Notes under the pieces: generated by a model | What the model was told of the DNA's origin: nothing | Database searches by the model: none | The model's input: the letters and a program-made list of their open reading frames with translations, nothing else | Position numbers and translations under genes: made by a program | Shown: positions 55,332-64,000 of the stretch, piece by piece | How positions within the stretch are numbered: position 1 is the stretch's first letter | Layout of the letters: the number at the start of each line of letters is the position of its first letter | DNA from: a virus | DNA length: 64,000 nucleotides | IMG/VR virus record: IMGVR_UViG_3300021963_000063 | Location: 1 to 64,000 of that record | Strand: one strand, 5' to 3'

Positions 55332-56158
55332 TATGCTGCTCCTGCTGCTGATACTATAATATCATCAATTGACGATGCCCTAACAGAGTCTCCTAAAAGC
55401 ATTGGAAAGTATCCAATCCAGGATCCTGAAGAATTTTTATAGTATCTAACTATAACATATCTAAACTTATAATTTCCAGACTCAATTCTAGTTTCAGCAT
55501 TTGCTCTTTTTCTAGTAAGTCCTGAAGGGTATGCTGGTGGGGTGGTAGTGAATGCTGTTCCTCCATTTGATATATCTGAATCTAGATAATAAAGCTCTCC
55601 AGGATTTTCTTCTTCTTCCCACAAAAAGAAAACTACATCTCTTAGTGTTGTTGTCCATTCTAAACTGTTTCTAAGATTTGTTGGAAGATATGTTTTAATT
55701 ATAAAATAGTCTGGAACGCTTACCGTTTCAGATAAAGATATTGTTCCAGCGTCTGTGGTCTTAGCAAAATTTGATCCTTTTCTATTAAACTTTATCATTT
55801 TTGAATTTGGAACAGTTGTAACCGTATGAGTTGCGTTTAAATTTGCAACTGTCATACCATTTAACAATATCCTATTTCCCTTTTTAAGACCATGGCTTGC
55901 TGTGGTCCATAGGGTTACTACATTTTTTGATCTTTGTCTATATCTAACAGTGTCTGTATAAGTTCTTGTTATTTGTTTTTTTACCACTCTTTTTGTTACT
56001 GTGGGTGCAAATTCTGGATTTGAAATAAGTGGTGGAGCTTTTGGAGTTTCAATAAACAAGGCTCTACTAAACGAAGAATCTGTTACAGAAAATGGATCAG
56101 AGTACTTTAAAAGAACTCTATGCTTTCCTGGTTTTAAGTTTGGTACTGTAATATCCAT
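55331..56158 (-). CDS. virion structural protein, 275 aa
   Basis: Beta-rich protein with RTYTDTVRYRQRSKNVVTLW, a basic segment, then HGLKKGNRILLNGM and KFRYVIVRYYKNSSGSWIG; HGL-x-KGNRILLNGM resembles the HG(L/F)xxGD module in the 18954-21893 protein. It starts by overlap with the upstream 312-aa gene and its end overlaps the giant fibre gene. Fibre or baseplate component. Confidence 0.65.
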   Translation of the reverse strand: MDITVPNLKPGKHRVLLKYSDPFSVTDSSFSRALFIETPKAPPLISNPEFAPTVTKRVVKKQITRTYTDTVRYRQRSKNVVTLWTTASHGLKKGNRILLNGMTVANLNATHTVTTVPNSKMIKFNRKGSNFAKTTDAGTISLSETVSVPDYFIIKTYLPTNLRNSLEWTTTLRDVVFFLWEEEENPGELYYLDSDISNGGTAFTTTPPAYPSGLTRKRANAETRIESGNYKFRYVIVRYYKNSSGSWIGYFPMLLGDSVRASSIDDIIVSAAGAA

Positions 56159-57096
56159 TATTCATTAAATCCTAAAACTAAGTAATACTCAATTGTAATA
56201 GGTTCTCCTGCTGATTTTTGGATAGGTGTTGCAAGTGCTGTTCTAGAAATTAATCCGTAGTTTACATCTACGTTATCTGTATCATCAAATTTAATTCCAT
56301 CAAGAACTAATCCAGTTGATGTCATTGTAATTGATATTTTATTTATGTTTGCCCATGAAGGTGCTCCAGTTGCTAGAATTTCATCTTTTGCACAGTTTAA
56401 TATCTGATACCCTCCAGAGGATATTGTAAAAGTTTTTGAGTAAAAGTTTGTATCATTTGTTTCAAACTTAATTAATAAAGTTCCACTTGTACCTGTTGGG
56501 TCAACTGCTAGTTTAAGTAAATCTTTATCACTAAAATCTGTAAAGTTTTTAGAAAATACGGTACTAAAGACTGTTGATCCAGCATCTATGTATACTGCTT
56601 CGTTTCCAATTCTGTATGTGCCATTGGCAATGTTTTCTGAAATCATTCTTGATCCAGTTGTTTTTGATGATAGTTCTTCTACTCCCTCCGTCCAGCCATC
56701 ATCGCTTTCTCCATTAAATAAAAGTAAATCTGAAAATTGAATAATCTGATTTTGGATAGCTTCTGGATAAAGACCAACCTCATAGATTGTGTATTTTAAC
56801 GGATCATTAATTGTTGTTTTAAAAATTAAAGCATCAACATTATCTGTTCTATTTAATGTTGCAAGCTGTACTGGGGATTGACCAATTGAGAACCCCATTG
56901 TATTTAGGTCAATTAACTTATTGGCATTTAGTGCTGGATTTGCTTGACTGTCAACTCCAATAGCAATAGATCCTCCCACTGAAGGAATAAGACCTAGCAA
57001 ACTTTTAAGGATAAGGGATCTTCCAACTACTGTCAAAGCATTATCTTGTTCACATACAAGAGTGTCTCCCTTATAAATTCTATAAAAACCTCTCAT
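56158..57096 (-). CDS. virion structural protein, appendage-type, 312 aa
   Basis: Opening FYRIYKGDTLVCEQDNALTV and SLILKSLLGLIPSVGGSIAI match N-terminal domains of phage appendage or receptor-binding subunits. The centre TIYEVGLYPEAIQNQIIQFS is typical. C-terminal beta-sandwich. Overlaps the next gene by one base. Baseplate role is inferred from position. Confidence 0.65.
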   Translation of the reverse strand: MRGFYRIYKGDTLVCEQDNALTVVGRSLILKSLLGLIPSVGGSIAIGVDSQANPALNANKLIDLNTMGFSIGQSPVQLATLNRTDNVDALIFKTTINDPLKYTIYEVGLYPEAIQNQIIQFSDLLLFNGESDDGWTEGVEELSSKTTGSRMISENIANGTYRIGNEAVYIDAGSTVFSTVFSKNFTDFSDKDLLKLAVDPTGTSGTLLIKFETNDTNFYSKTFTISSGGYQILNCAKDEILATGAPSWANINKISITMTSTGLVLDGIKFDDTDNVDVNYGLISRTALATPIQKSAGEPITIEYYLVLGFNE

Positions 57097-57118
57097 AATA
57101 TACTATTTTACCACCTTA

Positions 57119-57664
57119 TTAGGATACATGTTCTGTCCTAACTTCAGCTTCTATTTCACCTATGGTATTGCCAATAGATACCCTCATATCGTACACAGGA
57201 TTACCCTCAGCATCATATTTTATAATTGTTGGGTAAAAGGTTCCCGAAGCTGTATCTATCTTACCAAAATAGTTAATCAGGGAAGACTTATTACTTTTAC
57301 CAAACTTTACCAATGATTCTATAGACCTTACAATTGTATTTATTTTTTCAAGGTACTGGTTTTTAGTTATACTAACCTGTGCAGTTGCTGCTGCAAATGC
57401 CTGTGGTATAGTTCTATCATTTAGCCTAGTAATACTATCATTCGCTGGAATAATTGATTCTGGAATAGAGTTTACAGTACTAGCAGTAAATGTATTTAAT
57501 AACCCTTCACCGCTTTTTATAAGAGACATTTGAAATTGATTAATAACTTCTTTGTATTTTTCATCAACATTTGGATCATTAAAAACCTTGCTTGATCCTG
57601 CAGGAGTTATTTTCTTTGAAGCTTTAGCTCTTGATGTAAAGTATTTAGATGCCATTATGGACAC
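57119..57664 (-). CDS. small tail protein, 181 aa
   Basis: Basic N-terminus (YFTSRAKASKKITPAGSSKV), helical centre and a C-terminal beta strand set (DMRVSIGNTIGEIEAEVRTE). Overlaps the large tip protein by 10 bp. Seems a connector of the tail tip. No family recognised. Confidence 0.55.
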   Translation of the reverse strand: MSIMASKYFTSRAKASKKITPAGSSKVFNDPNVDEKYKEVINQFQMSLIKSGEGLLNTFTASTVNSIPESIIPANDSITRLNDRTIPQAFAAATAQVSITKNQYLEKINTIVRSIESLVKFGKSNKSSLINYFGKIDTASGTFYPTIIKYDAEGNPVYDMRVSIGNTIGEIEAEVRTEHVS

Positions 57665-60600
57665 TCCCTAATAACTATAGAAGTTGTTGGACCAGCTTCG
57701 TTTACTTCCCTGTTAATTTCAGCAACAACATATGTCTTGTTTCCAATATCATCTACTGAGTAACCTGCGTCTGAGTAAAATACTCCTACCTTGTCACCTA
57801 GTTCTAGTAGGGGATTACAAAAGGCTGAAATATTTAATTCTTTTCTTTCTTGAGATGCATTCTTAACAATCCATTGCATCATTTTTTCTGCCTGTCTTTC
57901 TGTTGCAATATACTCAGATGCAATACCTACAGAAACATCACCATACATTTGTTTGTTTTGATATAACCTATTTTGTAAGATATCGTATTCGTTATTATCT
58001 TCAAGATCTTCAATATATTTCTTTAGACTTATTTCTCCGTCTGCAATATAATCTAATTTAATGCCACTAATAAATAGTGGTGTCAGAGAATCTTCTCCAA
58101 GAGTTATTGTAGAGTTTGATGTATTGTATACCCAGAACTTAGCACCAAAGGCATTTGGATAATAGTTTTTAACAAGGTAGTCTGAACTTACTGATGAAAA
58201 ATCTATCATAGATGAAGTAAATGTTGGTGAATCAAACTTAACATCAAACTTTTTAATTTCTCTAGCCATCGTAGCAAAGTCTTCAAAGTAAACTTTTTTA
58301 TTATTCTGTGATCCTATAGCAGCCATCTTTACTGCTTTACCCACACTCATCTGACGATATCCCAGTGAGTCTTCAAAAGATGATGTAATTTTATTTTCTG
58401 CATCAGAATAAGCATAGATGTGGTCATATATTGCTTGGCTATCATCTCTAACAAACATTCCAATTCTATTTGTTCTTGGCAATCTTGATGCGTTTTTATC
58501 AATGATTTTAAATAATCTTTCACCTTGCCAATATACACTAAACTCTAAATCAAACTTAGAACCCTTTTTATTTACTACTTTACACTTTAAATCTAATTCA
58601 AAAATTGTGGCAGTAACTCCATCCTTTAAGGACTTTGAATTTTCAGATATACTTCCAATAAAATTGGTTGTACTTATATTAGCTCTAGCGGTTCCTAAAA
58701 CAAAACATTCAGTTGTATTAGATGTGGTTGTCATTCTATAAAGCCTTATATTTCCAGTTGCCTCTCCGTCTCTTGATGGAGCAACTTCAAGAAAATATCC
58801 ACTCATATATTTGCCATCGCCAACTATTCCAGAGTCTGTTAAATGCATTGCTATTCCTGCAATGTGAGAAGAGGTATCCTTTTTAGGATCACCGTCAGTC
58901 ATTACAAGTCTCATTCTTGTTCCAACTGCTTCTGGGATAGCCTCTAGATTATTTGAATATCCATGAATGAATCTTTGACCATAGTCATCTATTTGTAAGT
59001 TCTTTACTGCTGCACCTGGTTTTTGATTTTCTTTCTTTAAACTTGATGGTCCTGAAAGTCTAGCATATCCTGATTGATTTCCATTAAGTGTGTAAGATAA
59101 GGAAGCTTCTCTATTTCCTAATCCATCTAATTTTTTATCAGCAATAATTGTTGACATATGTTTCCAGTCATCGTTAAAGTCTGATGAAGACCTTGCAACA
59201 TGTTTTTGAGCACTAGTGCCATTTTGAGCTCTTCCATCGCTTTGAATAGTATATCTAAAACTACTATCTGAAAGAGTTGGCTTTCCAACAAACTTAAAGT
59301 TCATATAAACAATTAAGGCTTTTGGCAATACTTTTGATCCACTAGGGATAGTTCCTCTAAGGGATTCAAGTTCATCTTGATTAAAAATAAATCTAGAATA
59401 TGATTTTGCAGGCTCTGTAACACTAACCAGGATTCCATTATATTTAATAACTTCATTATTAATATAAACATATCCTTCATATTTATTTGACTGTAAAAAT
59501 AGATATGCTGAGTCGTTATCAATGTTAATTAAAAGATCGTCATCTGTATATCCAGGATTTTGATATATGGTACCAAAAGCTTTTCTTATGGCATCTTCTT
59601 CATTTATGGCAGGTATTGTTTTTCCAGATAGTGCTTTTAATGGTCTACCGTCTTTTGACATACTTTTTTCTAAGATTGCTGAAATTAAAACTGATTGAGA
59701 ACTATCTGATTGAGTTGCTTCCCAAAGTATTCCTGGTACATAGGAAAGCTCTGTTAAAACTGTAGTTGGGCTGGTAGATGCCCTATCAATAAGTTCTTGT
59801 CTTTTTACTGGATCAAATTCTTCTGCAAGTGCTGTTGGCTCCTTTTTAATATTAATAATTTTGTACTGAATAGTACCATCAGTAACTGGAGGAATAGATG
59901 TTTCACTAATTGATTCAATGTTAGAAAACTTACCATCAATATAAGAATATTCAGCATCACTAGAAACTGGTTGATTTCCAATAAACCAGTAATTCTTTCC
60001 TCGTATTTCTGCAGAGTTTATATCAAATGCAGTTCTAGAAGATATTCTATCTTTTGTCATAACCACAAAGTTATTATCTGCATCCATGAACATTGATAGT
60101 TGTACCGAAGTTGCAATATCATTAAGTGCTTCTGCAACTGTAAAATCATTTGAGGAATAAAAGAAATTCATTTCTGGATCAATACCATCTTTTGTTTCAA
60201 AAGAAAACTTATTATATCCAATGTTATCTAGCAACATTCTAATAGCTAGAGATGACTTTAGTGGATTCTTATATCCAATAAGTAAGTTTGGTGCCTGAGT
60301 CTCTCTAAAGAATTTAATATAGTCTTCTAGGTTAACTGATGTAGTAAATTCTGAAGCCTGGGACCATTGGGTTGAATACATAGTTTTAATTGGAACAGCA
60401 TATTCATTTAAATCATTTATAAGTATTTGATAAAATACAAACTTAACATTTGCCCTTAGCATTGTCTCTAATTCATAATTTGCCACACTAGAATCTTTTA
60501 CATATGTAAAAATAGAATCTGGATTCATCTTATCAAATATTCTAGTTTCATTTGATAAGACCATGCTTCCATTAGAGCTTACAAGTGATCCTAAAGGTAA

Positions 60601-61578
60601 TCCATACTGACTATCTCCAATGCTTGAACTTATTGAAAAAGACATAACATGGTTTGTCATATTTACAACTAACCTTGGTGAAATTTCAATAAGTTCTAGT
60701 GGGATATACTGTCTTGACATTCCATAAACAAGAATCCTTACACCCTTCATTGTTACAGCCTGTGTTGTATTTTCAGAAAACTGATCTAAATAAGACTGAG
60801 AACTTGATGAGCTTACAAAATACCAACTTGTTCCATTATAAGATATCTCAATTTTTCCATTAATTCCAGCAGTGGTTGCAGATGAGGATCTATCAATTGC
60901 TGTTACCCAGTTATTACTTGTATTTAGATATTGAATCTTAAATTTATTTGGATATCCTTTATCTTTTTGAGTTTTAATTGTTATCTTGTTAGCTTTAAAG
61001 CTATTTGAGTAAACAACAAAAGGATTAGCATTTGATATGTTTAAAGAAGAGTTAGATAAGCCAACATTGGCATTATCTAAACTTCTATAAGAATTCCAAT
61101 ACTTAAAGGATGAGTCTGCAGATACTGGGTATAGCCTAGTTTCTGAATTAGAAAAATTTGCCTGTTTAGTATAATTGCTATTAGATATAATTCTTCCAGG
61201 TGTGCTGTCTTTATATCCATTAATTGCTACTCCGTGAATAAGACCAGCATCTGGTCTATTTGGTTTAAAGCATTCTCTTAATGGGCTTACCTTTAATCTA
61301 TCATCATTATCAGTATAGATGTTACCTATGTCATCCGAACCAAATGCATTTTTATCATTTCCATTATCCCATCCACTTGCCGTGTAAGTTTGTGGAACAG
61401 CTGAGGGTGCACCAGTGTAGCATCCAAGCTTTGCAATCTCATAGTATGAATTCATATTGAACTCAGCAACTACAACATGAGATGATTTAAGAGATGCCTC
61501 TGTATCAAATAATAAATCTACAGAACTATTTCCTGTGGTTTTCACTAGACCTCCACCAAAGAAATATTTACATTCCAA
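57655..61578 (-). CDS. large tail-tip/baseplate protein, 1307 aa
   Basis: Follows the Dit-like gene, the standard place of a tail-associated hub or Tal protein. N-terminal TTGNSSVDLLFDTEASLKSS, then jelly-roll text (YSNSFKANKITIKTQKDKGY, MKGVRILVYGMSRQYIPLEL), a hub-like centre and a C-terminal VASEYIATERQAEKMMQWIV, GDKVGVFYSDAGYSVDD module typical of hub proteins. Expected to form the distal tail and contact the host. Confidence 0.75.
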   Translation of the reverse strand: MECKYFFGGGLVKTTGNSSVDLLFDTEASLKSSHVVVAEFNMNSYYEIAKLGCYTGAPSAVPQTYTASGWDNGNDKNAFGSDDIGNIYTDNDDRLKVSPLRECFKPNRPDAGLIHGVAINGYKDSTPGRIISNSNYTKQANFSNSETRLYPVSADSSFKYWNSYRSLDNANVGLSNSSLNISNANPFVVYSNSFKANKITIKTQKDKGYPNKFKIQYLNTSNNWVTAIDRSSSATTAGINGKIEISYNGTSWYFVSSSSSQSYLDQFSENTTQAVTMKGVRILVYGMSRQYIPLELIEISPRLVVNMTNHVMSFSISSSIGDSQYGLPLGSLVSSNGSMVLSNETRIFDKMNPDSIFTYVKDSSVANYELETMLRANVKFVFYQILINDLNEYAVPIKTMYSTQWSQASEFTTSVNLEDYIKFFRETQAPNLLIGYKNPLKSSLAIRMLLDNIGYNKFSFETKDGIDPEMNFFYSSNDFTVAEALNDIATSVQLSMFMDADNNFVVMTKDRISSRTAFDINSAEIRGKNYWFIGNQPVSSDAEYSYIDGKFSNIESISETSIPPVTDGTIQYKIINIKKEPTALAEEFDPVKRQELIDRASTSPTTVLTELSYVPGILWEATQSDSSQSVLISAILEKSMSKDGRPLKALSGKTIPAINEEDAIRKAFGTIYQNPGYTDDDLLINIDNDSAYLFLQSNKYEGYVYINNEVIKYNGILVSVTEPAKSYSRFIFNQDELESLRGTIPSGSKVLPKALIVYMNFKFVGKPTLSDSSFRYTIQSDGRAQNGTSAQKHVARSSSDFNDDWKHMSTIIADKKLDGLGNREASLSYTLNGNQSGYARLSGPSSLKKENQKPGAAVKNLQIDDYGQRFIHGYSNNLEAIPEAVGTRMRLVMTDGDPKKDTSSHIAGIAMHLTDSGIVGDGKYMSGYFLEVAPSRDGEATGNIRLYRMTTTSNTTECFVLGTARANISTTNFIGSISENSKSLKDGVTATIFELDLKCKVVNKKGSKFDLEFSVYWQGERLFKIIDKNASRLPRTNRIGMFVRDDSQAIYDHIYAYSDAENKITSSFEDSLGYRQMSVGKAVKMAAIGSQNNKKVYFEDFATMAREIKKFDVKFDSPTFTSSMIDFSSVSSDYLVKNYYPNAFGAKFWVYNTSNSTITLGEDSLTPLFISGIKLDYIADGEISLKKYIEDLEDNNEYDILQNRLYQNKQMYGDVSVGIASEYIATERQAEKMMQWIVKNASQERKELNISAFCNPLLELGDKVGVFYSDAGYSVDDIGNKTYVVAEINREVNEAGPTTSIVIRECP

Positions 61579-62066
61579 AGATCGTTGTAGTGCCCTCTTC
61601 TAGACACGGAATAATCAAAAGACTGGAAAAATACATGATACATTTCTGCGGAAACATCTACATTGTCTGATGCATCTGTATCATATACAAGCAACATCCA
61701 GAAATCTCCAGTATTTGTTTCATGCCAATTTTTAATGTCCAGACCTGCACCAAATGTGTCTGAGGTTAGTGATTCTGAACCATTTAATTTTCTTGATGGA
61801 ATATCCGACCAAGATGTGGAGAATGTTTTCTTATCTGCAACATGGTATGAACGCATGGTGCCATCAATCATTCTTCTTTTATATTCAATTCTTTCTGGGT
61901 TAATTTGCAAAGGAGCTCTATTGTCATCTGTTAAATATAAAGTAGTTCCACCTTTGAAGTCCCACTTATTTGCATTTATGCCAATGCCTTCTTCTGGCTC
62001 TACAGTAGAAAAAACAATTAGAGAGGGTCTTCTCCAAACTTTATTTAATGAACTATATGTTGCCAT
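61545..62066 (-). CDS. distal-tail-type protein, 173 aa
   Basis: MATYSSLNKVWRRPSLIVFS opens a beta-sandwich similar in place and size to phage distal tail proteins; HETNTGDFWMLLVYDTDASD and SFDYSVSRRGHYNDLWNVNI complete it. Its ATG overlaps the tape-measure stop (TAATG), matching the usual gene order tape measure, distal tail, tip. Confidence 0.65.
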   Translation of the reverse strand: MATYSSLNKVWRRPSLIVFSTVEPEEGIGINANKWDFKGGTTLYLTDDNRAPLQINPERIEYKRRMIDGTMRSYHVADKKTFSTSWSDIPSRKLNGSESLTSDTFGAGLDIKNWHETNTGDFWMLLVYDTDASDNVDVSAEMYHVFFQSFDYSVSRRGHYNDLWNVNISLVEV

Positions 62067-64000
62067 TACCCTATGCTCCTGCTAAACTTTCTTCTATTCA
62101 TTTCTGAATTAATTAATTGAGCTGCTCTATCTGCTGCCTGTTTAGGATCATTAACACCATTTACAGTAACATTAATCTGTGGTGAACTTGATACCATGCT
62201 ACCATTCATTATACCACCACTAGCCATTGCTGGAACATTATATTTAATTGGAACAACTTTACCACCTGAACCATAAGGCATCACGATTTCAGGACCATTT
62301 TCACCAACCATGTAAGGTTTATTCATTGTCATTGATCCACCGAACCTGCGACCAACTAAGGATGCAACTCCATCCTTAATAACCTTATTGTATGTAGCTT
62401 CAGTAGTTCCCATTGCTGTTGCGATTTGAGCAACAGATGCTTCAAGTTGTGTATCTGATTGTGAGATTTCTTGTGTTCCAGTTGGACCATTGTAGTTTCC
62501 GCTAATGGCAGCCAGAGGGTTCATTCTTCTTCCACCCTTAAAAACTTCAAAGTGAAGGTGTGGTCCCGTTGAGTTTCCTGAATTTCCAGAAAGGGCAACA
62601 ACTTCTCCTTGAGATACATTTCCAGTTTTTAATACTTTTCCAAGGTGGGCATATTTTGTTTTCCATCCATTTCCAGTAATTGTTAATAATCTTCCGTAGC
62701 TGGCTAAACCGTCACCATAATTTCTTCCAGCCATTGGGTTTGATGCTGAGTTTATTCCATTTGGATCCATTTTAATAGTTTGAGATTCAACATTTCCACT
62801 GTGTGCTGCAACAACAGATGCTCCTGTTGGACCGCTAAAGTCTGTTCCAAGGTGTCCGTTGTCTCCGTAAGGATATCCCTTGTTTGCTCCATAACTAATT
62901 GGTTTTACAATTCCACCATCAGCAAACTTTTGCTCGTTAATAGCATCCATCATGCCTACGCCATACTCATCTACTGCAGATGCTTGCACAACATATTCTC
63001 CATTAGATAAGCGAGCAGGGATTAAATCAGCCTTTGGTCCACCTGCACCTGAAATGTATCCCCCCGATGCGTAGCCTCCCTTTGATTCTCCACCAGATGT
63101 AGGACCATTTGATCCTGATCCAGAGTTTCCTGCAGTTGTTCCTGTTGTAGTATAGGCAGAAGATCCTTCACCACCATTTGAGTTTTGAACTCCATAGGTC
63201 TGCTTCATGTATGCCTGACCAGCTGCTATTGCTTCTTCAATAGTTTTACCCTTTGCTAATTCAGCAATTGCAATTTGAACGGCTACAACTTTTCCAGCTT
63301 CTGTTGCTGCTTTGCTATACCCACCCATCATTGAGTCAAATGCTCCACCAGACATTGTGCTTAATGAGCTCCAAGCACCTTGCTGATCCTGTAAAGATTT
63401 CATTTCTACAGCATTTGCTGCTACAAGAGCATCTCTTTGGGCTTGAATTGCTTCCAGTCTATTTTGATGACGCTCATCTTCTGTTGCAGCTAGTTCTTGT
63501 TCTTTCTTTATTTCTTCTTGTTTTGCATCTACTGCTGCTTGTCTTCTATCATCAATAGCTTTTATTTCAGATTCAAAACCAAATTGTTGTGCTGCTCCAG
63601 CCATGTTTTCTTGTGCCTGAACAAATCCAAATACGTCTCCACTTGCAAGTGACTTTAAGCCACCAACTGCGGTATCTCTTTGTTGATTTGCAAAATCATC
63701 TGCTCTTTGTTCATCCTGAAGTGCCTTAATATAAGCATCAGCACTCTTATTAATTTCTTCAATTTCATCTTGCTTTTGCTTAATAAATTTTTCATGTGCT
63801 TTTTGAGCATTTTCATATCTTTTATTTTCAGCTTCTGTTGCATTTTCATTAGCAATTATCTCTTGATCAAATTTTGCTTGTTGTGCTGTTATTTGCTTAT
63901 CAAGATCTTTAAGGGCAGCTTCAGCTGCTTCTTTATTTTGAATATCAATATTTATTTTAACATCTCTATTTCTTTCGACCTCATCAAGAATTGAATTGAC
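62066..64000 (-). CDS. tape measure protein, C-terminal 644 aa, with LytM peptidase domain (5' end outside the window)
   Basis: The frame is open to base 64000, so an in-frame ATG at 63604 is internal. The visible N-terminal side is a charged coiled coil (EVERNRDVKINIDI, KFIKQKQDEIEEINKSADAY), followed by GGYASGGYISGAGGPKADLI, an M23 domain (GHLGTDFSG, YAHLGKV, GPHLHFE) and a C-terminal GGSMTMNKPYMVGENGPEIV module common in tape measures. It sets tail length and the peptidase may cut wall peptides during DNA entry. Confidence 0.9.
   Translation of the reverse strand, partial: VNSILDEVERNRDVKINIDIQNKEAAEAALKDLDKQITAQQAKFDQEIIANENATEAENKRYENAQKAHEKFIKQKQDEIEEINKSADAYIKALQDEQRADDFANQQRDTAVGGLKSLASGDVFGFVQAQENMAGAAQQFGFESEIKAIDDRRQAAVDAKQEEIKKEQELAATEDERHQNRLEAIQAQRDALVAANAVEMKSLQDQQGAWSSLSTMSGGAFDSMMGGYSKAATEAGKVVAVQIAIAELAKGKTIEEAIAAGQAYMKQTYGVQNSNGGEGSSAYTTTGTTAGNSGSGSNGPTSGGESKGGYASGGYISGAGGPKADLIPARLSNGEYVVQASAVDEYGVGMMDAINEQKFADGGIVKPISYGANKGYPYGDNGHLGTDFSGPTGASVVAAHSGNVESQTIKMDPNGINSASNPMAGRNYGDGLASYGRLLTITGNGWKTKYAHLGKVLKTGNVSQGEVVALSGNSGNSTGPHLHFEVFKGGRRMNPLAAISGNYNGPTGTQEISQSDTQLEASVAQIATAMGTTEATYNKVIKDGVASLVGRRFGGSMTMNKPYMVGENGPEIVMPYGSGGKVVPIKYNVPAMASGGIMNGSMVSSSPQINVTVNGVNDPKQAADRAAQLINSEMNRRKFSRSIG

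Noticed and set aside
63605-63999. Treating ATG 63604 as the start of the tape measure gene
   Set aside because: The same frame is open and coiled-coil rich to the window edge, so that ATG is internal.

Overview
The window reads as one continuous stretch of an AT-rich double-stranded DNA phage genome that infects an actinobacterium. Evidence for the host lineage is a WhiB-like Fe-S regulator (11130-11402), a small Cys/His protein of a type common in actinobacteria (30922-31131), an actinobacterial-style secreted lysozyme/transglycosylase, at least one promoter placed for a leaderless mRNA, and actinophage-type hypothetical proteins. The low G+C suggests a freshwater planktonic actinobacterium (acI/Nanopelagicales-like) rather than a soil genus; that host guess is inference. 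Portal, capsid and prohead protease genes are not in the window, and the tape-measure gene runs off the right edge, so the genome is larger than 64 kb. No integrase, repressor or CRISPR array was seen.

Layout. (1) 1-4338, plus strand: an early-type region of very small genes, most joined by TAATG or ATGA overlaps, preceded by a noncoding, repeat-rich stretch (about 715-1778) with three copies of a 30-bp start-associated repeat, phased TATGCA iterons, paired operator-like dyads and a promoter. It ends with a phosphomannose-isomerase-type cupin and a proteasome/HslV-like Ntn hydrolase. (2) 4342-4374: bidirectional terminator; everything to its right is on the minus strand. (3) 6802-4394: secreted repeat protein plus two small membrane proteins (holin candidates). 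(4) 11601-6869: WhiB, two glycosyltransferases, a methyltransferase, a sugar epimerase and an IMPDH/GMP-reductase-family enzyme. (5) 25326-11666: second tail-fibre module with three tandem His-rich collar-domain proteins, a further glycosyltransferase and two related proteins of unknown function. (6) 31131-25344: thioredoxin, cell-wall lytic enzymes, five tRNA genes (Thr, Met, Arg, Asn, Tyr), a complete 253-nt tmRNA, and small genes; two covarying copies of a 29-nt pseudoknot sit 6-7 nt upstream of tRNA-Met and of the tmRNA. (7) 34614-31202: terminase and neighbours. (8) 49179-34878: replication and recombination (DnaB-like helicase, primase, ssDNA-binding protein, DnaE polymerase, MazG-like, RecA, a PDDEXK resolvase, Cas4-like nuclease, RuvC-like). 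(9) 64000-49661: tail tape measure, baseplate/tip and fibre proteins.

How it works together: minus-strand transcription seems to start from several near-consensus sigma70-type promoters (upstream of dnaE, the ssDNA-binding protein, the DUF7455-type gene with the tRNAs, the lysin genes and whiB), each reading a block of tightly packed genes. The phage brings its own polymerase, helicase, primase and recombinase, supplements translation with tRNAs and a tmRNA, and carries a dispersed sugar pathway (isomerase, epimerase, methyltransferase, four glycosyltransferases) next to tail-fibre genes that could glycosylate the virion or the host surface. The least explained signals are the twin pseudoknots, the about 98-nt structured leader before thioredoxin, the 30-bp start-associated repeats, and a shared C-terminal SxWxGSAF motif in two otherwise unrelated proteins.
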